Positions 46,664 through 57,369 of a stretch of DNA of 64,000 nucleotides are shown in pieces (position 1 is the first letter of the stretch; each line of letters begins with the position of its first letter). Below the pieces are notes generated by a model. That model was given only the letters and a program-made list of their open reading frames with translations. It did no database searches and was not told where the DNA came from. This DNA is from Chrysopilus asiliformis (Eukaryota; Arthropoda; Insecta; Diptera; Rhagionidae), in assembly GCA_964034945.1 (NCBI GenBank), contig OZ035961.1, positions 66,872,031-66,936,030 on the forward strand, written 5' to 3'. Made by a program: the position numbers and the translations under genes.

Positions 46664-47107
46664 CACACCGCGTCTTGATTTGGGATTTTTCATCGCAGAG
46701 ATTTTTGATTGACCAATCAGAGCTCGAGTTGACGGCGATAAAAAATCCCAGAGATAAATTTCAAGAAATCTTGCAATTGCAAAATTTCTTGGAATTTTCC
46801 AATTCAAGATGGCGGAATCTAAATTCTCCCGACAAGCGAAAATAACTAATTTTTACAAACAATACGATACAAAAAGCTTTGGAAGAGAATATATAACATT
46901 AAGAGGTTTTTCTTTTCGTCTGTTCTTCTGTTTCAGCCTTTTCAATTTCACGTATTGCATTAATTGCAAGAGCGGCGACTATGTGTTTTCTTTACATCGC
47001 CATTTTGAGTACTAAAATTTCAAGAGATTTTCGGCCCAGCTGTCAAAAAAATCTCATTGCGGTGAGATATTTCTTGGGATGAAAAATTGTTAATCAAGAC
47101 GCGGTGT
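46664..47107. mobile_element. Inverted-repeat element, about 444 bp
   Basis: CACCGCGTCTTGATT at the left and AATCAAGACGCGGTG at the right, with further matching words inside (GGGATTTTTCATC and complement). The frames within it are short and have no family motif. Confidence 0.7.
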
Positions 47108-47543
47108 CAGACTAACGATTGCTATTACGATTGAGGCTTCTCGACCAATGAGATCAAAGCTTTCAACGATAGAACTATAGGGCTTAAGGCTATTTGGCCA
47201 CTAATTTTGGCAATGAATGGAACTTATTGTAGTGACCCAGCTTTGGCTGAAGATGCGAAGTTTTATATCCCGTGTTGTTTGGGACTGCTGCCGATTTCTC
47301 GGTTGTTCCCTATTTTCTGCAAAAATATGTGGGCACCACATCTTAAATGAAGATAAACACAAACATTTTTATTATATAATTATACTTGCAATATTGCTAA
47401 ACTGCATGATTTGGTCGCATTTTAAAAAAATGGTTAAAACGGGTAAAAACTTTATTATGTGGGTCGATTTGCATGAAAATGAGAAAAAGAAGTCACAAGT
47501 ATAAAAAAAATATTTATTATTCTCAATTTTTCTATCAATTTAG
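47108..47543 (+). other. Intron, nothing recognised
   Basis: Runs to the acceptor TCTATCAATTTAG of cassette 21. A 95-codon frame at 47217-47504 has no recognisable domain. Confidence 0.5.
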
Positions 47544-47674
47544 CAGTTTTAGTCACACTGGGCAGATCAGGACGTGTACAATCAAAACATTTTACAGCAG
47601 ACCATCCATATCTTTTCGCAATTAAGGATCAATCTAGCCGAGCTTTCTTTACCGGAAGAGTACTGCATTTTTAA
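47544..47674 (+). CDS. Serpin cassette 21: reactive site R|S
   Basis: CA completes Ala. The loop AVLVTLGR|SGRVQSKHF has Arg|Ser at residue 8 (the count is one longer than in most cassettes, as in cassette 1). The GR|S context resembles antithrombin-type loops, and trypsin-like proteases are the likely targets. Distal motifs FTADHPYLFAIKD and AFFTGRVLHF. 43 residues. AATAAA at 47721-47726. Confidence 0.95.
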
Positions 47675-48104
47675 TTAAATGTTTTTGAATACAAAAAAAA
47701 AATTGTAAAAATCTTTCACTAATAAAATAGTCTATCATTTTATCAAAATTTGTTGATATAAAAAAGAATATAAAATTTTATATGTAGTATGTTTAGTCTT
47801 TGAATAAATCACTTCTATGACGTATTCATGACGTGCGGATTTCGCACTGGATAAAAATACTCAATAAACATAATAAACATTTTTGCTCGTTTAGCCCAAC
47901 CTTTTTTGTTGTTCCATTTTTAATTAAATAATTGTATATTTTTATGAAGTGTTGTTTTTTCTTGATTTTTTTTCTTGTATCTGATAACTGAATGGAATTA
48001 AAAAAATATTGTTTTTTCGCCGTTAAATAAAAAAGGGCTTTCAAAAGTAGTTTCCGACAAAACAAGAGGGCTGAAAACCAAAAATTTCGAGAGCAGCTAG
48101 CGGA

Positions 48105-48986
48105 CACAGAACTATATACATAGAACGCTCATGGCCATATAAAGCCTAGCATTAAAAGTAAGTCAAAAATTATTGCTTTCTCTGTCCGGCTATATTTCGT
48201 TTCAATGACATTTCATGTGACTTTAATTCACTGAACTGAAATTGAAATGTATAGCTACCTAAGGCGCTAAGATTTGAATTTTTTCCGGCGATAAATCCAA
48301 AATTTCCATCACATTAGAAATTTTTGTTGTTTTAATTCTAAATATTAATTGAGAGTTAGGATTTCTGTACCCCCTTTTTGACCGACTTCCACTCAAGTGA
48401 TTTTGTTACCAAGATGTGGACAAACACAAAACTTAATCAAATTAATATACTGAATATTTTTTCTTCTCAGTTCATTCTTGTGCCCAATTTCTCCTAAAAA
48501 TGTTTACTCAAGAATTTCTTTTAATCTTAGCAACCCAGTCATATCAAAATCAAATGAACTAATGTAAAAAAATGACAAAAACGAATCACTTACTGAAATA
48601 TTGCCACCACATCTTCTTCAGTATTTCCACAACTTTCGACAATACATTTTGATAAGCCTTTCTTAGGCCGTGGCATGATGACGCGACAGAATTTAATTCA
48701 CACAAATAAATTTTATAAATCACTTTTAATATTGACTGCAAACTATTTTGAATAAAACGAAATCGTATCATGTTCTGTCATATGATGACAGTTCAATTAA
48801 CTTAGGTTATGAAAACCGTCAAATTATATGACAGTTCGAGTAACTTATTTACAGTGGAAAAGTGACAACTACTCAGATTTTATATATATTTGTCTCCCTT
48901 TGGCCCAATTTTTTTACCCCACTGAACTGCTAAAAAATGACTTATAAGAGATAGAAGATTGAGCGTTCTATGTATATAGTTCTGTG
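48105..48986 (-). mobile_element. Non-autonomous DNA transposon with 8-bp duplication, copy 1
   Basis: Ends CACAGAACTATATACAT and its complement, flanked by a perfect duplication CTAGCGGA (48097-48104 and 48987-48994). On the minus strand, just after the end region, a short frame begins MPRPKKGLSKCIVESC and soon stops; the same start is kept in copy 2 (62206-63202). The paired cysteines at the very N-terminus suggest the start of a THAP-like DNA-binding domain as in P-type transposases, but this is an inference. Confidence 0.85.
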
Positions 48987-48994
48987 CTAGCGGA

Positions 48995-49337
48995 GAAAAG
49001 GCACAATTTCAAAAAAAATTAAAAAAACATTTAGCTGGGCCCTTGGCGAGATGCCACACTGGCATCAGCTATTGATAATAATCTGATTCCGAAATTCCGA
49101 AATGTGGAAATTTTTGTGTAAAAAACCAAATTGGTAATTTCACGTCAAAGCATTTTGCGTTTACGGTCATGTCCACTTTCTTAATTTTTTTAATTGAATG
49201 TTGCTAAACATCTAAAAAAAAAGTTGCCCGTAATTTTCGGTTGTCGGTGGGTGAGTCAAATTCGGAGAAAAGCCAATAACATGTAAACTTTAAATATTTA
49301 CATGTTATTGTAATGTTATTGTCTTTTCCAAAAAATA
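48995..49337 (+). other. Intron, nothing recognised
   Basis: Short AT-rich stretch between two transposons. Confidence 0.5.
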
Positions 49338-49339
49338 TA

Positions 49340-50730
49340 CACTGCCGGTCAAAAAAACTTGACCGATGATAAAAAAAACCAATTTTTCGACTTTTCACTC
49401 ATGTTTCATGACTATTTGGGCCCGCTTTTCGAGTGACACTTGTTTTTTTCTTGCCATAATTAATATATTACACTTACGAAAGCCGATTTAAAAAATATTG
49501 AATCAACCTTTTTTTGTAATTTTATTATATTCTTAAGAGTGACAAAAAACCATGCATTTTTCGACGATTTTTATGCCCCCTGGCTAACGTTTGAACCAGT
49601 TGGGGTTTCACTTTCGTATTACCCCCATTGGAAAGGTAATTTGCTCTAGTTTCATGGACATAATCTCTTTTTTGGCGGGGAACTGCAGCGGGATGGTCAG
49701 CTGCCATCTTAGGCGCACTGGTTTTTTGATGGAAAAATCATTTTTTGATGGAAAAATCATTTTTTGATGGAAAAATCATTGCGCCTAAGATGGCAGCTGA
49801 CCATCCCCCTGCAGTTCCCCGCCAAAAAAGAGATTATATCCATGAAACTAGAGCAAATTACCTTTCCAATGGGGATAATACGAAAGTGAAACCCCAACTG
49901 GTTGAAAAGTAAGCCCGGGGGCATAAAAATCGTCGAAAAATGCATGAAAAAAGCAGTGCGCCTAAGATGGCAGCTGACCATCCCCCTGCAGTTCCCCGCC
50001 AAAAAAGAGATTATATCCATGAAACTAGAGCAAATTACCTTTCCAATGGGGGTAATACGAAAATGAAACCCCAACTGGTTCAAACGTTATGCTACATTTA
50101 CACGAATGACAAATTTGTCATTTTTTTCTTGTCATTATGTTAATTCCCGTGTAAATGGCATAATTTTTGTAATTTTTTCTGTCAGAAAATGTCAATCTCT
50201 CATAAAAGAATGAACTTGTCCATTCTTTTATGCCAGATTGTCATTCGTGCAAACGCAATATTAGTTATGACAACTTTAGTATTCAACTTTTGTCATAACT
50301 AATATTGCGTTTGCACGAATGACAATCTGGCATAAAAGAATGGACAAGTTCATTCTTTTATGAGAGATTGACTTTTTCTGACAGAAAAAAATACAAAAAT
50401 TATGCCATTTACACGGGAATTAACATAATGACAAGAAAAAAATGACAAATTTGTCATTCGTGTAAATGTAGCATTAGCCAGGGGGCATAAAAATCGTCGA
50501 AAAATGCATGAAAAAAGCAGTGCGCCTAAGATGGCAGCTGACCATCCCCCTGCAGTTCCCCGCCAAAAAAAAGATTATATCCATGAAACTAGAGCAAATT
50601 ACCTTTCCAATGGGGGTAATACGAAAGTGAAACCCCAACTGGTTCAAACGTTAGCCAGGGGGCATAAAAATCGTCGAAAATCGAAAAATTGGTTTTTTCA
50701 TCATCGGTCAAGTTTTTTTGACCGGCAGTG
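49340..50730. mobile_element. Composite Tc1-like element, 1391 bp, with internal repeats
   Basis: Ends are CACTGCCGGTCAAAAAAACT and its complement, flanked by TA (49338-49339, 50731-50732), as in Tc1/mariner elements. Inside is a unit with GCGCCTAAGATGGCAGCTGA, CATCCCCCTGCAGTTCCCCG and CCAACTGGTTCAAACGTTA. It occurs four times: once inverted (about 49548-49722) and three times direct (about 49780, 49950, 50518). The third direct unit is split by the Harbinger-like MITE at 50090. The repeated open frames are the same non-coding unit read several times. Confidence 0.8.
50090..50472. mobile_element. Harbinger-like foldback MITE, copy 2
   Basis: Same family as 22642-23025, with a TTA duplication (50087-50089 and 50473-50475). 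The neighbouring unit at about 50643-50660 preserves the uninterrupted sequence CAAACGTTAGCCAGGGGG. That is a natural empty site proving the insertion point and the 3-bp duplication. Confidence 0.92.
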
Positions 50731-50732
50731 TA

Positions 50733-51112
50733 TTTAAATGTTTTTTTTTTGTTTTTCAGCCTTATAGAAGGGGTGTTTTTTATATTTTGAACCTATTAAT
50801 TTTTTTCTTTGAATCTGGTTAGCTCATGTCAAAATTCAAAAATTTCATGTCAAAATTCGTAAAACTTTCCGTAAAACTTTGGAAATTGGAACACTTGAGT
50901 CACGGAAAATTTGTTTTTTTTTTAAATTTATTTATGTCTTGTTTTTTGTGAATGTCCATAAACTGTATTTGTTTTGTCCGTGATACACATATCCACAAAC
51001 AAACGTTTAATTATCAAGTATGTACACCACGCTTCGCCACAGAATAATGTGTTTGTTGTAAATTTAAAATCTATTCATTTAACTTTTTGTATCGAATTTA
51101 TTGGATCGACAG
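50733..51112 (+). other. Intron, nothing recognised
   Basis: Leads to the acceptor TTATTGGATCGACAG of cassette 22. The pyrimidine tract of that acceptor is weak. Confidence 0.5.
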
Positions 51113-51252
51113 GTGTATATCATCCATGGGGACATTTGCCCTCTCTTGGACCACCACCTCCAATCAACTTCGTAGCTGATCATCCATATTTATATGCCAT
51201 TCTGGATAGTAACAGCAATACACCATTCCTAGGGAGATTGCTTTATCTGTAA
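51113..51252 (+). CDS. Serpin cassette 22: proline-rich long loop
   Basis: GT completes Gly. The loop GVYHPWGHLPSLGPPPPINF is the longest distance (20 residues) to the conserved Phe and carries six prolines. No obvious scissile pair is visible (Gly|His by count), so this isoform may be non-inhibitory or may present its site in an unusual way. Distal motifs FVADHPYLYAI and PFLGRLLYL are intact. 46 residues. AATAAA at 51307-51312. Confidence 0.92.
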
Positions 51253-52091
51253 AACTGATCAAAATATGCAGAATTTAACACATTAAAAAATTTGTAAAAA
51301 AAATTAAATAAACATTTTGAAATTGCACAGTATTATTGGTTATAAAGCAATTTTATTGCAATAAAGGTGAGTTTACATAAGCACCGTTCCAGCAAAAATG
51401 CAAATTTTGCTGAAAAAATGGAGAGATATGGACAGATCAAATGAGGAAAAAACATAAGAGGGGGTGAGACTAATATGTTAAAATTATGTCAGCAACATTT
51501 TATTGGCGAAATATACTGGAAAATTTATAGCAGCAAATTCATTTAGGCGCGAAACGAGTCGAAGAGCTTCAAGAGGGTGAAGTACTAATTTGTCACTCAG
51601 ATATAATAGTTGCAGTCGGTCAAAGGCAATGTTTATGGAAATCTAATCATAAGAACTACAAAAACAAAAACTTGAAAAACAATGGTTGAATTGTTTAAAA
51701 ATAATTCATAGTCATTTTAAAACACAGATTTTGTAAAACATTAGTTTAAACAGACAAAAACCCATAGCAAACTGACAGTTTCAACTCATGTTTAACAAAA
51801 CCTATGTTTAAAAATGACTACGAATACGCGCCAATATTTCACGTCTATCTATTCACTTCACACTTCGTTTTGACATGTGATTTTGACAGAATAACCCTAA
51901 AAAAGGCAGATACGATTCTCTGTCTACTTTTGTTAATTTTCAATAGACTATCTCTATCCAGTTTTCCAGCAAAATCTGCATTTTTACTGAAAAGCTGGCC
52001 ATGTCAAGTTATCTTAAAGCTGCGTTTATGGGAAAATTAGAAAAGAGTTGATAGTCGTTCCAAGCTAAAAAGGGTCACGTTTATGTGCAGA

Positions 52092-52094
<3 letters not shown>
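51253..52094 (+). other. Intron, nothing recognised
   Basis: 3' flank of cassette 22 and AT-rich sequence up to the microsatellite. Confidence 0.5.

Positions 52095-52095
<1 letters not shown>

Positions 52096-52183
<88 letters not shown>
52096..52183. repeat. (AT)n microsatellite
   Basis: About 88 bases of alternating A and T, directly joined to the repeat that follows. Confidence 0.95.
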
Positions 52184-52186
<3 letters not shown>

Positions 52187-52680
52187 GATGTTTGTTTGTC
52201 TGTCTGTTTGAGATTACAAAACTCAAAAACTACTGGCCCGATTTTTACGCGGTTTTTTGCAAAATGATCTGCGTTGTCAGGAGCAGGTTTTTAGCTATGT
52301 TAGATTTTCAAAATTTGAAACGGAAGGTCCTGTGGGGATAACGCAAATATTCTTTTATTCGTTCTTCCCCAGAAAAATCGGCATAAGGGGGTTTCCGGGG
52401 TCGCTGATCGCAAATCCGGTGTTAGATTTTTAAAATTCTAAACGGAGGGTCCTGTAAGGATAACGCAGATGTCCTTTTTCCAATTTTTCTTGCAAAAACA
52501 GGCTTCGGGAGGTTTTCAGGGTATCTTATCCAGAATCTGGTGTTGGAATTTCAAAATTCGAAACGGAAGGTCCTATAAGGATAACGTTTTTTCCCAAAAG
52601 TTTTTTGTGGTTTTTTGGATTCTAAAATTTATACAAAAAACTTTAAGCTGGCAACGAAGGGTCTGCTAGTTTGGTATAAA
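52184..52680 (+). repeat. Interspersed repeat, copy of 821-1172
   Basis: Starts with TTTGTCTGTCTGTTTGAG and ATTACAAAACTCAAAAACTA, then three units each containing AAACGGA(A)GGTCCTGT and GGATAACG. The inverted copy is at 821-1172. Both copies abut an (AT)n tract at the same side. Confidence 0.75.
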
Positions 52681-53551
52681 GTACCAATTTGATCTGATAT
52701 AGTTCTCATATTTATGTAAATTTTGATTTGACATACTTAAGAAAAATTTCGTCAATAATTTTATGTATCAAATTTTAATTCGTCTAAATAAATCTCCGAT
52801 ACCACCACTAACTTGTTTTGAGGTTATAAAATGGTTTTGGTCTGATCCAAAGTCGCTTATGCGCAAGGTCGATTAAGGTCCAAACCAAAATTGAGTCCAT
52901 TGTGGACCAAAAAATACCTGTTTGGTTTTCATTTAGGTGCTGCAAAATTGGTCATACCGTACCGGTTCTGTGCCGCACATACACGCGACCAATCACTCTG
53001 ATATTATTGTAAGAGAGCAGTATTGCAAGTCCAAGTGCAAACTACTTATAAGTTTTCCCTAAACTTTTTGTTACTTCGGAGGACCCGAGAGTACTTATAA
53101 GTGAGATTAGAATTACAACGCAACTATTTAGTACTTCTAGATTTAGATACGCATCAACAAAAGCGCAGCGACTTGAACAGGTTTGTTGTAGAAATTTTTC
53201 ATATCATAAAATATACAGGATAAAGCAGAAAAGACAGACAACGTTTCGGTAAGGAATCTTTTTTACTACCAACTGAATATGAACATAAATAATATACTTT
53301 TGTTCGTACAAAAATTTTCTTTCATAATAGGCGATATGCATTTATAAACTATTAATTTTCAAATTCAGTCTTATCTAACTGGACGATCGATAAAGAGTTA
53401 CCAAATAGTATGGGAACTCTAATGCAAATGGTAAGAAATATTCAATAACTATTATCTAACTAACATAGGTCATGCAATTACAGTTCTATAAATCAATGAT
53501 TCTTTATTATATCAGGGGTTTCAAAAGAAAAAAATTTATTCTCCATTTCAG
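52681..53551 (+). other. Intron, nothing recognised
   Basis: Ends in the acceptor TTCTCCATTTCAG of the last cassette. Confidence 0.5.
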
Positions 53552-53727
53552 AGGGAATTACTGAAAATCGAATTTTCAGACGAAGGCCACATCTCTTAGC
53601 TGATCATTCTTTCTTGTACCAGATTAAAAATTGCGATCATGTAGTGTTCAGCGGCAGATTAGCAAATCCTCCACCAAGGGAAAAGAGTAGTGTGCAGCAA
53701 CATCATAATGTGGAAACAATATTCTAA
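53552..53727 (+). CDS. Serpin cassette 23 (last): R|I site, basic loop, long tail
   Basis: AG completes Glu. The short loop EGITENR|IFRRRPHL has Arg|Ile at the canonical position and an RRR run just after; the conserved Phe is Leu here. Distal motifs LADHSFLYQI and VVFSGRLANP. The frame then continues with a 20-plus residue hydrophilic tail (PPPREKSSVQQHHNVETIF), the longest tail in the array; 58 residues. AATAAA at 53846-53851 ends the gene as far as can be seen. No further cassette was found downstream. Confidence 0.9.
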
Positions 53728-54935
53728 AAGAGACACTTAGCGAAACTGGGCTAAATTATTCAATAATTTTCTACAAAAAATGATGTTATATATGTAACGT
53801 AAAAAAACATATTTTATAAGTATGTAGTTGTAAATTGCATTACACAATAAAGAATGACAAACAAAATACTAGCTTAATGAAGGCCATGCGTTGACAAAAG
53901 AAAACTTTTAATTTTCATAAGACATTTAGTCTATCACCTCTATTGTTGTTAGTGCATTTTTTTCTAATGTTGTTATGTAATATGTAATTGATACGTTTAA
54001 AGTTATCTCCACGTGGTTTTTGTTTCTTTGTTAAATTGTTAATTATTTTAATTTCACATTTATATTGTTGATTGCTACGGACTTCGTCCCTGATGGCTCC
54101 GCGGCTCCTAAATATTTTTGGAATGCACTCTTCATTACCTTTCATTTGAGGTAACACACACCCCCCAGAACAAAGTTTCATACAAAGTTTAGGGATCCCT
54201 GGAGGGGGCGAGCGACGGCTAAAAATACCCATTTTGGACAGGGGATGCTTCTCTCTACCCCTCCCTATACACGAAAAATCTCTAGCGTCATTGTCGCTAA
54301 ACCGAACTTTAGCCGCCCATTTTTATTGTTGAATATTCGATTCAATTCAATTTTTTGTGTCTGTTCGACTGAAATTACAAAAATGAGAACTTTTTGCCGA
54401 CTGCACATTTTTGACAACTGGAAGTTTGACTGGAAAAATTAGAATTCCGTCTTCGCATTTCATAATAACCCAAAGCACGGCGGATCGGATTTGAATACTA
54501 TAATACATAATTTTTGCCCCAACTTAATTGTACTCGTAAACATTTTGCGTTGTACAAATTTCATGTTAATTCACTTGCAGTCATGTTCATATCAAAAGAA
54601 AATTACACAGATAGTCTTTACTTGCTACATCTAGTATGCACATTTGGTTCTTCAAAAATTCAAAAAAAAAAATCAGTGCAAAACGCAAATGTTACACTTT
54701 TTCACTTGAAAGTTAAAGTTGCGAGCCCCTGCAGCAGCAGCCAGCTGACATTTATGCCAAACACATATTTTGATCTTTCTTTATAATACCACCGAACAAT
54801 TACTATGTATTATAGAATGGAAAGTAAGGCCTTTCCTCATTAACTTCCACTAGAGTAAGCACTACACTATAGAAATCGGGTTTTTTATCTCACTTCCCCT
54901 TTCTGCTGTCATACACTCGACCAAAAAAAATCAAA
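53728..54935. other. 3' flank of the serpin gene
   Basis: After the last poly(A) signal no cassette or other gene was recognised. The minus-strand frame at 53915-54232 has no family motif. Confidence 0.5.
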
Positions 54936-55660
54936 GGCCCCTATTGTGAGCTTCGTCAATCGATCGTTGAAATGTCAAATCGAAAAATCGGTATTGTGAT
55001 CATCGATTTTATCGTTCGTGAACGATAAAATCGTTCAGTTGGGAACGATGACATTTGTTTGATCGTTCGGTGAAGTTTATGTCAAGTTAGCGATCGGTGA
55101 AGTATTGCAATTACTTTTTTTTATCAAAATTAGAGGCTAATAATAAAATGGAAGTATTTGTACACATTAGGAAATTATTAATGAGGAATATCTTGATCAA
55201 AACCTCGATCAAAAATCCAATATAAAAATTGGTTGAAAAAATGAAGATAAATAAGACCAAAGTGGTATAAAAATAATTTAAATAAAAAATGAACTTAAAA
55301 ACTGTTTTATTCACATAGATTTGAAATATTGGTCAATTCAAAGAACTCAACATTCGGTGTTTAATATTTTCGCCTTGACGTTGGTTTGTAAAACCGTCTT
55401 CTGGTGTAATTTCGCTCATATTGCCATTGTCATCCACTTTCTCTATGTTTTAAGGGAGGTCAATATTGTATTTTCTGCGTTGAAGTCATTTTTAAACATT
55501 AAAATAACTTCAACAATCTGAATCCCCAAACGTCAAACACTAAAAAAATTCACAATAGCGATTGCTTGAACAATGAACCTTACGCAATACCAAATTGTTT
55601 TTGGATCGTTCCGGCCAACGATGGTCGATCGAATAGATATCGATAACTGCAATAGGCCCC
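54936..55660. mobile_element. MITE-like element, about 725 bp
   Basis: GGCCCCTATTG at the left and CAATAGGCCCC at the right. Just inside, ATCGATCGTTGAAATG and the AACGATGG-CGATCGAATAG region form a looser inverted match. No coding capacity recognised. Confidence 0.5.
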
Positions 55661-57369
55661 AAATAGAATTCCCTTTTACAATACATACAGAAAAGTGCTG
55701 GCACTTTTGTTTACATTTTGCATGACATTTCATTGCAACATTGATTCATTTCATTGCAACGATTGATTTTGATGAATAATCACATTTTGGCGTGTTAACA
55801 TTGCATAATTTCACATCAAAATGAATAAATCACAAATTCACCACTATTTAGTGAAGGAATGTTCCGCTAATTCCATTAAAAACCCAAACATAAAGTTTTT
55901 GCGAGTCCCATCAACAACAGAAAGGTAAAGTATAACGAAAGATCAACAGAATTGCACATGAACGGGCCTTAAAACAATTAAAAACTAAAACTAAATTAAA
56001 TTTAACACCTTTCAACACATAAGAACATTACTAATATGGAAATATCAAATTCTCCATAAAACATTTCCATTATCCGATTTTGTTTTGATTTGTTTTCATT
56101 TCAAGTGACAGATGGGAATCCGTATTGCCACACACCACCAAATCGCTCAGTGTTCATGTACACTGTCATGTAACAGCTATAGAAATCCTCGGATGTACGC
56201 TCCCAACACAAAAAATTTTGTTAGAGCTTTCCATTCTATATAATAGTTGTTCCCTGATTTTACCGATCTCCTTATTTATCACACGAGAAATGAAAGGTTG
56301 CCAACTCGTGTTTTATGTGAATAGTATTTTGGCGCGAATTTATGTGAATGTGTCGCGAAGTGAAAAGTATAATAATAAGTTTGAAGTGCAATTTTAACAT
56401 AAAATGCACTTAGAAAAAAATAATTACAGATGTAATTAAGTATTTTGTAAAATATTCTATTTTCGTTTTATGTGGTTACTTTTCAGGATCTTTTAAAGCA
56501 GCCGTTGAAAGGACATTATAAGCAGAGGCCCACAAAAAATATTGAAATGTATAACTTCAGTCAATACAGTCATTGAGTTATGTTTTAATATGTTTTACTG
56601 GATGTCTCTGCCTATAACATACTTGATGATTTCATGGGTGCAAATACAAAAATCAGCGAAACAAAAATTAAATTATTAAAAATTCGACCAAACCCAAATT
56701 CATTTAGTGATTTAATTAATTTATTTTGAATTTTTTTAATTAGAATCAATTAAACCCGTCCTTTGTAATAGACACGTTTGTTTTGTACGCTACATTTGGC
56801 ATTTCGAATGCAGAGTATTTCAGGAACCATTTAAACATAACCTCAAACATCAACAGATGATTTCTTCAAACAAGATAGATAACACATCCCTATTTACTCA
56901 TACAAGGTTGGTAATGGTATCAGGGGATCCCATTAGAAAGAGAGAGTCAAAATTTGTGAAAGAGAATGTAGCTGTGTTTCGCGCTATTTGATTTCTTAGC
57001 TTATTATGGGGGATTATACTTCCACTGTATATACTTCGTTGCCTTACAGACTTCCTAACGTCAGAATCTGATTCAGCAACCGCAAAAATCACCAGTTGAG
57101 ATTAGGCGCATTTTTGATTTTTTTAATATGTCGTATCAAGAAAAGGGAAAATTGGAAAATTATGAAAAAAAATTGATTTAATTATAAAAATGCAAACAAT
57201 ATCTGAAAGTTTCAATACCAACGCATTTTAATAGTAGTTGTTAATAGTCTAACGGGACAGGAGTTAGCAGTAATGGGACAAAGAACCAGTGGTTAACCCA
57301 TGGCCTAAATCAGCTCCTTGATGCCAGGAAACTCCTATAGAAGTTTCATCCAAACCGGTTCAGTGGCAA
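55661..57369. other. Intergenic, nothing recognised
   Basis: AT-rich. 57330-57365 is related to 39690-39725. No gene supported. Confidence 0.45.

Noticed and set aside
49525..50737. Repeated open frames beginning MHEKSSAPKMAADH
   Set aside because: The same non-coding transposon unit read several times on both strands; no known domain, and each copy ends at a repeat junction.
52085..52267. Frame of alternating Ile and Tyr codons
   Set aside because: Translation of the (AT)n microsatellite.
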